Part shown: positions 7,262-16,229 of the stretch, piece by piece
Numbering within the stretch: position 1 is the first letter of the stretch
How the letters are laid out: each line of letters begins with the position of its first letter
Origin: Bacteroidia bacterium
Lineage (GTDB): Bacteria > Bacteroidota > Bacteroidia > B-17B0 > Aurantibacillaceae
DNA length: 64,000 bases
Assembly (NCBI GenBank): GCA_016787895.1
Contig: JAEUTN010000002.1
Coordinates: 1 to 64,000, forward strand
Direction: 5' to 3'
The notes under the pieces: generated by a model
What the model was told of the DNA's origin: nothing
The model's input: the letters and a program-made list of their open reading frames with translations, nothing else
Database searches by the model: none
Translations under genes and position numbers: made by a program

Positions 7262-8209
7262 ATGACAGAAAAACTCTTTACCCTGGATAGCGTTGATCCG
7301 GTGGACATATACGGTATCAACGACATCAAACTTAATATCATTAAAAAATATTTTCCTAAACTGAAGCTGATTGCCCGCGGGTATTCCTTAAAAGTAATGG
7401 GGGAAACCAAAGAGATAGAACTATTTACAAAAAAGCTGGATCTGCTCCTTGAACATTACCATAAAACGGGTTTACTAACCGATACCGTGATCGAACGTTT
7501 GCTTGGCCAAACAGGCGATAACCTCATTGAATCCAAAGAAGAGGCCGGGGGTACAGATATCATTGTGTTTGGGAACAATGGCCTCGTAATTAAAGCCAGA
7601 ACAGAGAACCAAAAAAAGATGGTGAGTGCTTTGATCAAAAACGACATGCTGTTTGCCATCGGTCCTGCGGGAACCGGGAAAACCTATACCGCCGTGGCTT
7701 TGGCGGTGAAAGCCCTCAAAAACAAAGAGGTGAAACGCATCATCCTTACCCGGCCAGCTGTGGAGGCCGGAGAAAACTTGGGGTTTTTGCCCGGTGACCT
7801 GAAAGAAAAACTGGACCCCTACATGCAGCCGCTATACGATGCTTTATCTGACATGGTACCCAACGATAAACTTAACCAGTACATCGAAAACCGTGTGATA
7901 CAGATTGCCCCTTTGGCATTTATGAGAGGAAGAACTTTAGACAATGCTTTTGTAATACTTGATGAAGCACAGAATACCACTGAAAGTCAAATGAAAATGT
8001 TTTTGACACGCATGGGCGCCAATGCCAAATTTATTGTCACCGGCGATGTAACGCAGGTGGATTTACCGAGTAAACAGCCCAGTGGTTTGTTACAGGCCGT
8101 GCGCCTGCTCAAAAAGGTTGAGGGCATTGCCATGATTGAACTCGATAATTCGGATGTGATTCGTCACAAATTAGTGAGAAGCATCATTGAAAAATACGAA
8201 AGTAAATAG
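7262..8209 (+). CDS. phoH: PhoH-like ATPase
   Basis: PhoH-family proteins are cytoplasmic P-loop ATPases of the superfamily 1 helicase fold, linked to RNA metabolism. The 315-residue protein has an N-terminal KH-like nucleic-acid binding region (about 20-65), then Walker A GPAGTGKT (134-141), the RPAVEAGENLGFLPGDLKEK signature, Walker B VILDEAQN and TGDVTQVDLPS near 260. The length and order match bacterial PhoH/YbeZ. In many bacteria it neighbours ybeY; that gene is not here. It converges with a T9SS cargo gene 20 bases downstream. Confidence 0.93.
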   Translation: MTEKLFTLDSVDPVDIYGINDIKLNIIKKYFPKLKLIARGYSLKVMGETKEIELFTKKLDLLLEHYHKTGLLTDTVIERLLGQTGDNLIESKEEAGGTDIIVFGNNGLVIKARTENQKKMVSALIKNDMLFAIGPAGTGKTYTAVALAVKALKNKEVKRIILTRPAVEAGENLGFLPGDLKEKLDPYMQPLYDALSDMVPNDKLNQYIENRVIQIAPLAFMRGRTLDNAFVILDEAQNTTESQMKMFLTRMGANAKFIVTGDVTQVDLPSKQPSGLLQAVRLLKKVEGIAMIELDNSDVIRHKLVRSIIEKYESK

Positions 8210-8229
8210 CAGGATACATTAGGCGCATA

Positions 8230-10206
8230 CTATTCCTTCACTATTTTTTTATGCACCACTGCCTGCTCATCCGAAATCCTCAAAATATAAGTGCCTGATG
8301 CGAGTGCGCCCGCATTAAACTCGTGTTTACCGGCATTCACTGTTTCCATGTAAAGTTTTCTTCCTGAAAGATCAAAAAGTTCCAGGGTGTAGTGTTCTGT
8401 TCCCGGTTTCAGGGCTTGGAGAGTAAAAAAAGAGCGAAATGGATTCGGGTACACTTCAAATCGGTTTTCGTTTTTGGAAGAAGTTTCGTTCACGCCCACC
8501 AAAAGCACGGAGAGACTTTGAGTAAAGGCCGAAAGGTTGCGCGAGAATTTTAAACTGTCGGCACTGAACCAATGGGTACATGGTGCGCTCCAGGCGTTTG
8601 CAGGATGGTTGGAAATGCTGAGAGGAAGCCGAACACGGATGGAGTCGGTACTGAGCACCGCCGGGGCTGAACGGGGTGAGGCAAAATGCATGGAGGCCCT
8701 GCCGCTCACATTGGTGTTGCTGCCGGCACTCAGTACCAATTCAGTAGGGCTCAAACCATAAGTGTTGGCATCTAATACGCGGGTTTTAATATCGGGCAGG
8801 GTGTTCCATTTCACAGCATTTGCCGTAAGGTTTGTATCAGATTCCGCCCAGGTAAAAAAGATAAAACGTTCGTCGGGGGTTCTTGAAGCTTGCACCCTTG
8901 CATAGTTGGTGGTGCTTCCTCCATAAGGGTTTAGGTTGTATCCTGATTCCCAGGGATTAATTCCTGGTGCTTCAGATGTAAGGGAATCAATGATGCCGAA
9001 TTCCCAACTTTGATTTTGTGAGAGTATAAAATCAAACAGATAGGGGCGTTTACTAGGTTGATGCACCCAATTGTAACCTTCGCTGCCGTTGTGTCTTGTG
9101 TAATAAAGGGAATCTACCATGCCGGTAATGGCACCATATAGTATGCAGGCCAGATGCAGTTTTCCGTTTTTATCAACCACAAGGTCCCAGCCTTCGAGCG
9201 CGGCCATGTTGGGAATAACCAGGCCGGAGGAACCGTTCACGCTTTGTAAACGGCTGCGAATTGGCAGTGCATCCTGTGATTCAAAATCAATAGAAGGCAT
9301 CAATTGCCAGGTGTTGCCACTGTTTGTGCTGCGGTAAACAATGGGTTGAATGCCAACATTGGATCCGGTGGTGCCGTACCTTGAGCCCGGAAACACTACA
9401 TAACCAATAGTGCCGGATTCATTCCAGGCCATTTTTGGTTCAAGCAGGATCACGTAATTTCCTGAGTTATTGTAACGAACGGGTGGAAGTATCGAATCAC
9501 CTGTCCAGGTAAACACACCGTTGTTATAAGTAGCTTTCAAAACCATGGCACCATAATAGTTGGTAGGATTGGTGTCGTGCGTCAAAAAGGCCAGCGACCT
9601 GAGAAAACCATCATCGGTGCTGCAAAATGAGTTGGCCGAATACACGGCTTTACCAAATGATGCGTAGGGCGGATCAGTAGGAAGAAATTGAGTGGCATTG
9701 GGCACAGCGCTTACACTGGTATTGTAATTCGCTCCTCCCAGTTGTTTGCTGGCCGACCAATTGCCCGACCAGGTGTTTGAAAGGGAAAGTGCCGGGCCTG
9801 TACCAAGAATGTAGGCGTTTAAAATATTTTGATTACCGGAAGGATTGTACACCGCGCCCTGAGGGTAACGCGCTGCGTTTTGGGTATCCGACCACAAACA
9901 GGTACTGTCCCATACATTACCCCAGTTCGAACTTACTTTTGCTATCACCACGCCGCTTGCTGTAGTGGCATTGGGCGCAGGACTGGCCGGATACGTGGTG
10001 TTAGCTCTGTGTACAAAACTCACCAGATTCAGGTCTTCATTGTATTGCAGGGGTTTCGAACTGCTCCTCGCTGAATTGAGAAGTACAGAGGAGGTGGAAA
10101 AATTAATCCAGCTGGAATTGGAATTCACCTGACTCCATACAGGTGTTGACGTAAAAAGCTGATAAATGAGAAAACAGCTCAGGAGTGGGAGTAAATTTTT
10201 TTTCAT
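8230..10206 (-). CDS. Secreted T9SS type A cargo protein, possible beta-propeller
   Basis: A signal peptide (cleavage after VWSQ, about residue 26) leads into a 540-residue region rich in Trp, Asn, Ser and Thr. It contains one Asp-box-like motif, STNSGNTWQ (near 290), and other 'S.D.WG..W' stretches, which suggests a sialidase- or BNR-type propeller without showing enzyme residues. The last 80 residues form a type A sorting domain: FEVYPNPFRSFF, then LELFDLSGRKLY, GTYILRI and a basic end. The protein should cross the outer membrane by the T9SS. Substrate unknown. It has its own promoter (10274-10304) and converges with phoH. Confidence 0.85.
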   Translation of the reverse strand: MKKNLLPLLSCFLIYQLFTSTPVWSQVNSNSSWINFSTSSVLLNSARSSSKPLQYNEDLNLVSFVHRANTTYPASPAPNATTASGVVIAKVSSNWGNVWDSTCLWSDTQNAARYPQGAVYNPSGNQNILNAYILGTGPALSLSNTWSGNWSASKQLGGANYNTSVSAVPNATQFLPTDPPYASFGKAVYSANSFCSTDDGFLRSLAFLTHDTNPTNYYGAMVLKATYNNGVFTWTGDSILPPVRYNNSGNYVILLEPKMAWNESGTIGYVVFPGSRYGTTGSNVGIQPIVYRSTNSGNTWQLMPSIDFESQDALPIRSRLQSVNGSSGLVIPNMAALEGWDLVVDKNGKLHLACILYGAITGMVDSLYYTRHNGSEGYNWVHQPSKRPYLFDFILSQNQSWEFGIIDSLTSEAPGINPWESGYNLNPYGGSTTNYARVQASRTPDERFIFFTWAESDTNLTANAVKWNTLPDIKTRVLDANTYGLSPTELVLSAGSNTNVSGRASMHFASPRSAPAVLSTDSIRVRLPLSISNHPANAWSAPCTHWFSADSLKFSRNLSAFTQSLSVLLVGVNETSSKNENRFEVYPNPFRSFFTLQALKPGTEHYTLELFDLSGRKLYMETVNAGKHEFNAGALASGTYILRISDEQAVVHKKIVKE

Positions 10207-10273
10207 GCGGCTTTGGTTTAATCAAGGGAATTGAAGAGAAGGGGCCATCTTCAAAACCCATGCAAGTGTTAAC

Positions 10274-10304
10274 CAAAGTTAAACGAATACCGGTGCAAAG
10301 ACAA
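10274..10304 (-). promoter_or_regulatory. Promoter of the type A cargo gene
   Basis: The minus strand shows TAACTTTG (10274-10281), a TAnnTTTG match, with TTG (10302-10304) 20 bases upstream. The predicted start near 10269 gives a leader of about 60 nt. Confidence 0.6.
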
Positions 10305-10354
10305 GCTTTACTGTTCAGCCGGCATTAATAAGGAAATAAGTGGTAAGGTTTTGT

Positions 10355-11347
10355 TTACCAACCCAGCACCCAGGCAAAAATCAATGGTGCAACAATAGTG
10401 GCGTCGCTTTCAACAATAAATTTTGGCGTGTTGATGTCCAGCTTTCCCCAGGTGATTTTTTCATTGGGAACAGCACCTGAATAAGATCCGTAAGAAGTGG
10501 TGGAGTCAGAAATCTGACAGAAATACGACCAAAACGGAATGTTCTCCATTTCCATGTCCTGATAAAGCATAGGCACTACACAAATCGGGAAATCTCCGGC
10601 AATGCCACCGCCAATTTGGAAAAAGCCAACTCCTTTTCCGGAGCTGTTTTTTACATACCAATCGGCCAGCCAGGCCATGTATTCAATGCCACTTTTCATG
10701 GTAGTGGCTTTAATCTCATTTTTTATAACGTAAGAAGCAAAGATGTTTCCCATGGTACTGTCTTCCCAGCCCGGAACCACAATAGGAAGGTTTTTTTCGG
10801 CCGCTGCCAGCATCCAGCTGTCTTTGGGATCGATCTCGTAATACTGTTTTAATTCTCCGCTTAATAATATCTTGTACATAAACTCATGCGGAAAAAAGCG
10901 TTGTCCTGAGGTATCCGCATCTTTCCATATTTTGTGAATGTGTTTTTGAAGTCTTCTGAAAGCCTCTTCTTCAGGGATACAGGTATCGGTGACCCGGTTG
11001 TAGTGGTTTTCGAGCAAATCCCATTCGTCCTGAGGTGACAAATCCCGGTAATTCGGCACACGTTTGTAATGGCTGTGCGCCACCAGATTCATGATGTCTT
11101 CTTCAAGATTAGCACCGGTACAGGAAATAATATCTACTTTGCCCCGGCGAATCATTTCAGCCAGCGACTTGCCCAATTCAGCCGTACTCATGGCACCGGC
11201 CAGGGTCACCATCATTTTGCCACCTTCAGTCAGATGGGTTTCGTATCCTTTAGCCGCATCTACCAGAGCTGCCGCATTAAAATGTTTGTAATGCTGGGCT
11301 ACAAAATTGGAAATGGGCCCTTTGGAACTGATGTTTGTGCTCGACAT
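10355..11347 (-). CDS. Deoxyhypusine synthase-family protein
   Basis: Eukaryotic and archaeal deoxyhypusine synthase moves the aminobutyl group of spermidine to a lysine of eIF5A. Bacteria lack eIF5A, and their homologues are thought to act on polyamines, for example as homospermidine-type synthases. The 330-residue protein keeps the NAD-binding stretches TLAGAMSTAELGKSLAEMIR and IISCTGANLEED, and GGGIAGDFPIC. Near the end it has ITWGKLD, whose Lys aligns with the enzyme-intermediate lysine of true DHS (human SWGK329). So the chemistry is probably intact but the acceptor differs. I start at ATG 11347; an upstream in-frame ATG at 11389 lies above the -7 box at 11368-11375. Confidence 0.88.
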   Translation of the reverse strand: MSSTNISSKGPISNFVAQHYKHFNAAALVDAAKGYETHLTEGGKMMVTLAGAMSTAELGKSLAEMIRRGKVDIISCTGANLEEDIMNLVAHSHYKRVPNYRDLSPQDEWDLLENHYNRVTDTCIPEEEAFRRLQKHIHKIWKDADTSGQRFFPHEFMYKILLSGELKQYYEIDPKDSWMLAAAEKNLPIVVPGWEDSTMGNIFASYVIKNEIKATTMKSGIEYMAWLADWYVKNSSGKGVGFFQIGGGIAGDFPICVVPMLYQDMEMENIPFWSYFCQISDSTTSYGSYSGAVPNEKITWGKLDINTPKFIVESDATIVAPLIFAWVLGW

Positions 11348-11367
11348 AATTGGTTTTTTTTGACGGG

Positions 11368-11375
11368 CAAAGATA
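11368..11375 (-). promoter_or_regulatory. -7 box of the deoxyhypusine synthase-like gene
   Basis: The minus strand reads TATCTTTG, matching TAnnTTTG, 20 bases before the ATG at 11347. It supports the shorter start. A -33 TTG at normal spacing is not visible. Confidence 0.5.
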
Positions 11376-11425
11376 AGTTTTTTAGGCAAGACAGGATGCT
11401 CCTGAAAGAAATTGTGCCTGAATAC

Positions 11426-12136
11426 TTAAAGCGACTTTAAATTTTTGTGGTAGTGGTGCTTTAATCTGGAAAATCGTATGTCTCTGAACATATGATCCAG
11501 ATCTATCCGGATCCCGATTGTAAAATACCCTCCGTCCATTCCTACATTTACTGTATTTTCCCAAACGTACCGGTATCCGCCCCCAAATTTAAGGCCTATC
11601 CATTGGTGGGGCATAAGTATACATTTTATACCAAACCCGGTGGGAATCATGCTGGAACTAAACGTGGTTTCAGGGCTTTCACTAAGTGAAGCCGAATAGT
11701 TGCCGTAGCCCAGTTCAAAAGGCAGCAACACATCAAACACACGTCCATTGTAAATTTTATATTCATAAAACAAGGTGAAGTAATTTAATTTATCAAACTG
11801 GTACACCTTTATTTTATTGGATTTAAAGATTGGAAATTCATTGAGAACATAATACCCCAAACCAAAAATGTGTTTTCCATCAACAACAGTTCCGCCGCGT
11901 ATACCAACCAAACTCAAAAAATTTTTTACCACATAGGCATTTCTGAAATCAATATTCAAATACGGTTTGAATTTTTGGTAACGAAAGAGGTAGGCACTGT
12001 CTTGCTCAAATTTTCGGTGAAGACTGTCGGCTTTTGAGCTTGCCTGTTGCGCCAATACCAAAGAACCGGGAAGTGTCGCCAAAAAAATGGAGAAAAAAAT
12101 CCGGAGAAAAAAGGTCTTTAAAAATTGGTTTGACAT
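11426..12136 (-). CDS. Putative outer-membrane beta-barrel protein
   Basis: I do not recognise a named family. The 236-residue protein has a signal peptide (hydrophobic residues about 6-25, cleavage near LVLAQQ). The rest alternates hydrophobic and polar residues with many aromatic and Gly residues, for example IFGLGYYVLNEFPI, LPFELGYGNYSASL and LKFGGGYRYVW, as expected for a small outer-membrane barrel. It ends in a basic tail rather than an aromatic residue. It lies 21 bases after the phosphatase gene on the same strand and may be cotranscribed. I use ATG 12136; a TTG at 12148 is the alternative. Confidence 0.7.
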   Translation of the reverse strand: MSNQFLKTFFLRIFFSIFLATLPGSLVLAQQASSKADSLHRKFEQDSAYLFRYQKFKPYLNIDFRNAYVVKNFLSLVGIRGGTVVDGKHIFGLGYYVLNEFPIFKSNKIKVYQFDKLNYFTLFYEYKIYNGRVFDVLLPFELGYGNYSASLSESPETTFSSSMIPTGFGIKCILMPHQWIGLKFGGGYRYVWENTVNVGMDGGYFTIGIRIDLDHMFRDIRFSRLKHHYHKNLKSL

Positions 12137-12157
12137 GAAACTTCGCAAGGTAAGGAA

Positions 12158-12628
12158 TTAATCGTTTGAGATAAATTCCTTGCATAGGGCACTGATACTT
12201 CTGCTTAACAACTGAAACACCTGCTCAAAATCGGCCTCGGTTCCGTAGTATGGATCCGGAATCTCAATATACTCCCCATGTTTTTCAGGGTGCGGGAGTA
12301 AACTTAACTTGTGTAAATGTTCAGATTCCGAATGGGCCTTCTGAATATCCAGAAGATTGTTTCGGTCCATGGTGTATATCCTGTCAAAAATATGAAGATC
12401 GTTTGGTACAAATTGCCTGGCTCTCAAATAAGAGATATCCAGCCCGTTTTTTAAAGCATTGGCCCGGGTGCGGGCATCGGGTTGCTCCCCGCTATGGTAA
12501 CCCGAAGTACCGGCCGAATCGAGTTCAAAATCCAGGCCAAATTCCGTTTGCATTTGCCGCATGAGCGCTTCAGCCAAAGGCGAGCGGCAGATGTTGCCCA
12601 AACAAACAAATAACAAACGTTTTTTCAT
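12158..12628 (-). CDS. Low-molecular-weight protein-tyrosine phosphatase
   Basis: The enzyme removes phosphate from phosphotyrosine; bacterial members often act with polysaccharide-export kinases, but none is present here. The 156-residue protein begins with the signature loop VCLGNICRSP: Cys9 is the nucleophile and Arg15 binds phosphate. The general-acid motif is DPYYG (about residue 125), with the usual IYTMDRNNL segment between. Length is normal. It follows a terminator after htrA, with a near-consensus box TATTTTTA about 11 bases upstream of the ATG, and precedes the outer-membrane protein gene. Confidence 0.93.
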   Translation of the reverse strand: MKKRLLFVCLGNICRSPLAEALMRQMQTEFGLDFELDSAGTSGYHSGEQPDARTRANALKNGLDISYLRARQFVPNDLHIFDRIYTMDRNNLLDIQKAHSESEHLHKLSLLPHPEKHGEYIEIPDPYYGTEADFEQVFQLLSRSISALCKEFISND

Positions 12629-12646
12629 TTTTATGAGGATAAAAAT

Positions 12647-12677
12647 AAAAAGAGCGGGGTGTTGGTCCCGCTCTTTT
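12647..12677 (-). terminator. Terminator after htrA
   Basis: On the minus strand AAAAGAGCGGG pairs with CCCGCTCTTTT around a short loop and is followed by a T-run. It lies just past the htrA stop codon and before the phosphatase gene, separating the two transcription units. Confidence 0.8.
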
Positions 12678-12682
12678 GAGGT

Positions 12683-14140
12683 TTAGAGCACAAAACTGTA
12701 GGAAGCCCTGACACCATTCGTGTAATTACCTTCAATGATGACATTGCCTTTTTTATTCTCAAGGGCTCGCTGGGCTTCTTCAGCCGAATTAATTTTTTTT
12801 CTGTCAATGTTGGTGATGATAAAATTTTCGCGAATGCCCACCTGAGCAAATTTTCCGGCCTTGAGTTTACTCACACGCACTCCATTCTCCAGTCTGAATT
12901 TGGCCAGTTCTTCAGCTTCTATATCCTGAAATTCAACTCCCAGTTCCTCAACGCTGTATTTTTTTAATTCTGATTTTTTCACGAGGCGGGTAGTATTGTC
13001 GAGGGTTTTTAGCGTCACCGGAAGAATCATTTCTTTATTGTTCCGCAGCACGCTCACATTAATTTTATCGCCGGGTCGGTAGCGGCTCAGTTGTTCCTGC
13101 AATTCACTAACCGATGAAACACTCACCTCCTGAACTTTTGTAATCACATCACCGGTTTCAATACCGGCGTCCTGAGCGCTTCCGCCTTCGCTTAAGCCAC
13201 TCACATAAACGCCTTTCAGCCTGGAGATGTTTTTCTCTGAAGCAAATTTGGCATCAATATCCTGAATGCTTACGCCCATGTAGGCCCTTTGCACTGCCCC
13301 AAACTCTACCAGGTCGCTGACAATCTTTTTTACAATATTAACCGGTATGGCAAAGGAATAACCCTGGTAAGCGCCGTTGTTGGAAGCAATGGCCGTGTTG
13401 ATGCCAATGAGTTCACCTTCGGTATTCACCAATGCGCCTCCGCTGTTTCCCGGATTTACTGCTGCATCGGTTTGTATAAAACTTTCAATGGGTCGCTTGC
13501 TGTTGTCGAGAATATTGTTTCTTCCTTTAGCGGAGATAATGCCCGCTGTTACCGTGCTGTTTAAATTGAAAGGATTGCCTACCGCCAACACCCATTCACC
13601 AATTTTCACCTCATCGCTGTTGCCGTAAATTAAAACCGGAAGGTCCTTCTCCGCGATTTTCAACAAAGCTATATCGGTGCTTGCGTCGGTACCGATGACC
13701 TCGGCCTGAAACACACGTTTGTCGTTTAAGGTCACTTCAATTTTGTCGGCTCCGGCAACCACATGGTTGTTGGTGACAATGTATCCGTCATCACTGATGA
13801 TAACCCCGCTGCCACTGCCCTGCATGATAAAGTTTTGTCCGCGTTTCTGTGGACCAAAAAACCATTCTGCGAAGGGATCGTAAGCCAGGTTATTCACCTG
13901 TTCAGCCGTTGTGCGAATGTGCACCACAGCGTGCAATGATTTTTCGGCAGCCAGTGTAAAGTCCAAAAAACCTGTTGTGCTGCCGGTTGTTTTTTGTCCG
14001 GTTAAATGAAAGTTAGTTTGCGACGAAGGATGATTAAGTTGTTGAAAGCTGTTTTGTTGGTTGTAAACAAAACGGGTGGCCGCAAGCGCAATCAGCCCTC
14101 CGATAAAGGCGATGCCAAGGGTTGAAACTACTTTTTTCAT
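12683..14140 (-). CDS. Periplasmic serine protease, Do/DegQ (HtrA) family
   Basis: HtrA proteases degrade or hold misfolded periplasmic and outer-membrane proteins. The 485-residue protein has an N-terminal membrane segment or signal (about 5-25). Its trypsin-like domain carries the triad His126 (TNNHVVAG), Asp156 (STDIALL) and Ser233 (NPGNSGGALV). A first PDZ domain follows at about 290-380 and a second, more divergent one at about 400-480, as in DegP/DegQ. Length fits the family. A -7 box lies at 14174-14181. It is divergent from a small membrane protein gene. Confidence 0.95.
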   Translation of the reverse strand: MKKVVSTLGIAFIGGLIALAATRFVYNQQNSFQQLNHPSSQTNFHLTGQKTTGSTTGFLDFTLAAEKSLHAVVHIRTTAEQVNNLAYDPFAEWFFGPQKRGQNFIMQGSGSGVIISDDGYIVTNNHVVAGADKIEVTLNDKRVFQAEVIGTDASTDIALLKIAEKDLPVLIYGNSDEVKIGEWVLAVGNPFNLNSTVTAGIISAKGRNNILDNSKRPIESFIQTDAAVNPGNSGGALVNTEGELIGINTAIASNNGAYQGYSFAIPVNIVKKIVSDLVEFGAVQRAYMGVSIQDIDAKFASEKNISRLKGVYVSGLSEGGSAQDAGIETGDVITKVQEVSVSSVSELQEQLSRYRPGDKINVSVLRNNKEMILPVTLKTLDNTTRLVKKSELKKYSVEELGVEFQDIEAEELAKFRLENGVRVSKLKAGKFAQVGIRENFIITNIDRKKINSAEEAQRALENKKGNVIIEGNYTNGVRASYSFVL

Positions 14141-14173
14141 ATGCGATTGAATTAAGTTATACGTGGATTAACA

Positions 14174-14181
14174 CAAAAATA
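14174..14181 (-). promoter_or_regulatory. -7 box of htrA
   Basis: TATTTTTG on the minus strand matches TAnnTTTG, 33 bases before the ATG. The -33 position has no clear TTG. I see no sigma-E-like box, but I cannot exclude stress control. Confidence 0.45.
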
Positions 14182-14236
14182 GTGCGCTTGTTATTTTGTC
14201 AGTTTCTTTTTAACAAAGCTTAACCGCAGAGAAAAA

Positions 14237-14890
14237 TTGACTAAATTTATATCCCGATTCGTGCGCTTTAAACGTAAAATACCCAGCTTCATTTTTGGAC
14301 TCTCCATCGGTTTGGTTGTTGGTTTAAGTTTTTTTGTTTTTAAGATCAATGAAGTATTTGATAAGCTGAAAGATTCGGCAAAAGGTCAGATTACGGTGAT
14401 TCAGCAGCCCGTAAAAAATGTGCCGGAAACAAATCTAAAAAAGACAAACAATAAAAACCGCTTCAAACTTAAAATTAAACCATCTCCCAATTTGAATTAC
14501 CGTGAGGCCGACAGTTTAATATCCAACGATCCGGATTTAAAAATTGCCAGGGAAGAATTACAAACGGTAAGAAATGTGAAATTAATCCGCCTGGGTGAAA
14601 CACAGCCGGCCGACACTTTGGCAGCTAAGCTGGCGGGAGTGACGGAAGATAATTCCGATTTGTATTTTGTAGAATTCTGGAAAACCCCATTAAACTCCAA
14701 AGGGTACCGTTTCACCAAAAACAAACTCATGCTCTACGGTTTTGTTGATTATAACAACATTGTGTTGTATGAGCTGGAGGGCTCTTATTACGTTAAGGCA
14801 TCGGGCCTGGTGTACAGGGTGTTTTATGGTAGCGACTTCAAAGCTTTGGAGCGGGTAATTGACGCGGAGCTCCTGGCTAAAATAAATTGA
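14237..14890 (+). CDS. Single-pass membrane protein of unknown function upstream of dapF
   Basis: The protein (up to 217 residues) has a basic N-terminus, one hydrophobic segment (PSFIFGLSIGLVVGLSFFVF, about residues 16-35), and a periplasmic part with a Lys-rich linker (55-85) and a globular C-terminal domain with 'YFVEFWKTPLNSKGYRFTKN' and 'VLYELEGSYYVK'. I do not recognise the family. No ATG is available: TTG 14237 and GTG 14261 are the candidates, and an AT-rich TAAATTTA at 14241 makes the GTG plausible. The stop overlaps the dapF region (TGA at 14888, dapF ATG at 14896), so it is probably cotranscribed with dapF. Confidence 0.7.
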   Translation: MTKFISRFVRFKRKIPSFIFGLSIGLVVGLSFFVFKINEVFDKLKDSAKGQITVIQQPVKNVPETNLKKTNNKNRFKLKIKPSPNLNYREADSLISNDPDLKIAREELQTVRNVKLIRLGETQPADTLAAKLAGVTEDNSDLYFVEFWKTPLNSKGYRFTKNKLMLYGFVDYNNIVLYELEGSYYVKASGLVYRVFYGSDFKALERVIDAELLAKIN

Positions 14891-14895
14891 TCAAA

Positions 14896-15693
14896 ATGCA
14901 ATTGCAGTTTTACAAATACCAGGGCACGGGTAATGATTTTATCATGATTGATAATCGCCGGTCTGAAATTCAGTTAAGCGAAGACCAGGTAAAACTTTTG
15001 TGTTCACGGCGGTTTGGAATAGGAGCGGATGGTTTGATTCTGCTTGAACTTGAGCCGGGCGTGGATTTTAAAATGGTGTATTTCAACAGCGACGGTAAAC
15101 CCAGCAGCATGTGTGGGAATGGAGGACGTTGTATTGTGGCCTTTGCGGCTCAACTGGGAATGATTTCCGACAAAACCAAATTTATAGCCATTGACGGTTT
15201 GCACGAAGCAGTGCTTTTACCGGAAGAAACCGTGTCACTAAAAATGAGTGATGTGAGGCAGGTGGAAAAGCATGAGGACCATTATTTTCTGAACACCGGA
15301 TCTCCGCATGTGGTTAAATTTACAAATGACCTGAACGATTTTCCCCTGGTAGAAGAAGCACGTAAGATCAGGTACAATGAACGATTTAAAACAGAAGGCA
15401 CCAATGTGAATTTTATAGAAAAACAAAACGGTTCCCTTTTTGTTAGAACGTATGAAAGAGGAGTGGAGGACGAAACCTATTCCTGTGGAACCGGGGTTAC
15501 CGCTGCTGCTTTGGTGGCTTCACTGGAAGGCCTGTCCAATACCAAAAATGCCTGTGACATTTCCACACTGGGCGGAAATTTAAAAGTGAGTTTTGAAAAA
15601 GTGCTCGATCAGAATTTTTATAACATCTGGCTCACCGGTCCTGCCCGTTTTGTATTCAAAGGAGAAATTCAATTGCCAGAACCAACAGAGTAG
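14896..15693 (+). CDS. dapF: Diaminopimelate epimerase
   Basis: DapF converts LL- to meso-diaminopimelate for peptidoglycan and lysine. The 265-residue protein starts FYKYQGTGNDFIMIDNR, then GIGADGLILL. It has the two catalytic cysteines, Cys73 in SSMCGNGGRC and Cys197 in YSCGTGV, each in its usual half of the pseudo-symmetric fold. I chose ATG 14896 rather than TTG 14887, which overlaps the previous stop. It heads a run of closely spaced genes through the GNAT and cytochrome to mltG, another peptidoglycan gene. dapD is 14 kb away on the same strand. Confidence 0.96.
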   Translation: MQLQFYKYQGTGNDFIMIDNRRSEIQLSEDQVKLLCSRRFGIGADGLILLELEPGVDFKMVYFNSDGKPSSMCGNGGRCIVAFAAQLGMISDKTKFIAIDGLHEAVLLPEETVSLKMSDVRQVEKHEDHYFLNTGSPHVVKFTNDLNDFPLVEEARKIRYNERFKTEGTNVNFIEKQNGSLFVRTYERGVEDETYSCGTGVTAAALVASLEGLSNTKNACDISTLGGNLKVSFEKVLDQNFYNIWLTGPARFVFKGEIQLPEPTE

Positions 15694-15698
15694 AAGGT

Positions 15699-16229
15699 AT
15701 GTTTTTGAGAGGCCCCCACATAAGCATTCGTGCGCTCGAACCTTCTGATGTTGGCCTCCTTTACGAATGGGAAAACAACCGCAGCATCTGGGCGGTGAGT
15801 TACACACAAATCCCCTTTAGCAAATTTATTCTCGAGGAGTTCATCAACACGGCTTACCAGGACATTTATACCAGCAAACAATTGCGTTTGATGATACAGG
15901 ACAATGCGACAAAAGTAACCATTGGAATTCTTGACCTGTTTGATTTTGATCCTCAGCATTCACGCTGTGGCCTTGGTATTTATGTTCATGAAGGGCACAG
16001 GAACAAAGGCGTTGCTTTGGAAACCATCACCCTCGCAAAACAGTATGGCTCTGAAACCCTCATGTTAAAACAAGTTTACGCGCACGTAGCTGCAAACAAC
16101 GAAGCGAGTTTGGCTTTGTTTACGAAAGCAGGCTTTGAAAAATCGGGTCTCAAAAAAGCCTGGACAAAAAGCGGTTTGAATACATACGAAGACGTTTGGT
16201 TTTTACAATATGTCTTTCCTTCTGAATAA
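15699..16229 (+). CDS. GNAT-family N-acetyltransferase (RimJ/RimL type)
   Basis: This 176-residue cytoplasmic enzyme should transfer an acetyl group from acetyl-CoA to an amine; the substrate cannot be told from sequence. Features of the Acetyltransf_3 group are visible: ISIRALEPSDVGLLYEWEN at the start, IGILDLFDFDPQHSRCGLGIYV, the acetyl-CoA loop region EGHRNKGVALETI (about 105-117), and VYAHVAANNEASLALFTKAGF near the end. It sits 5 bases after dapF, and its last 20 bases overlap the start of the cytochrome gene, so the three are probably translated together. The dapF-GNAT-mltG order is familiar in Bacteroidota. Confidence 0.87.
   Translation: MFLRGPHISIRALEPSDVGLLYEWENNRSIWAVSYTQIPFSKFILEEFINTAYQDIYTSKQLRLMIQDNATKVTIGILDLFDFDPQHSRCGLGIYVHEGHRNKGVALETITLAKQYGSETLMLKQVYAHVAANNEASLALFTKAGFEKSGLKKAWTKSGLNTYEDVWFLQYVFPSE

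Noticed and set aside
8230-10206. Calling the type A cargo protein a sialidase
   Set aside because: Only one Asp-box-like motif is visible, and no catalytic Arg triad or Tyr/Glu pair could be identified.
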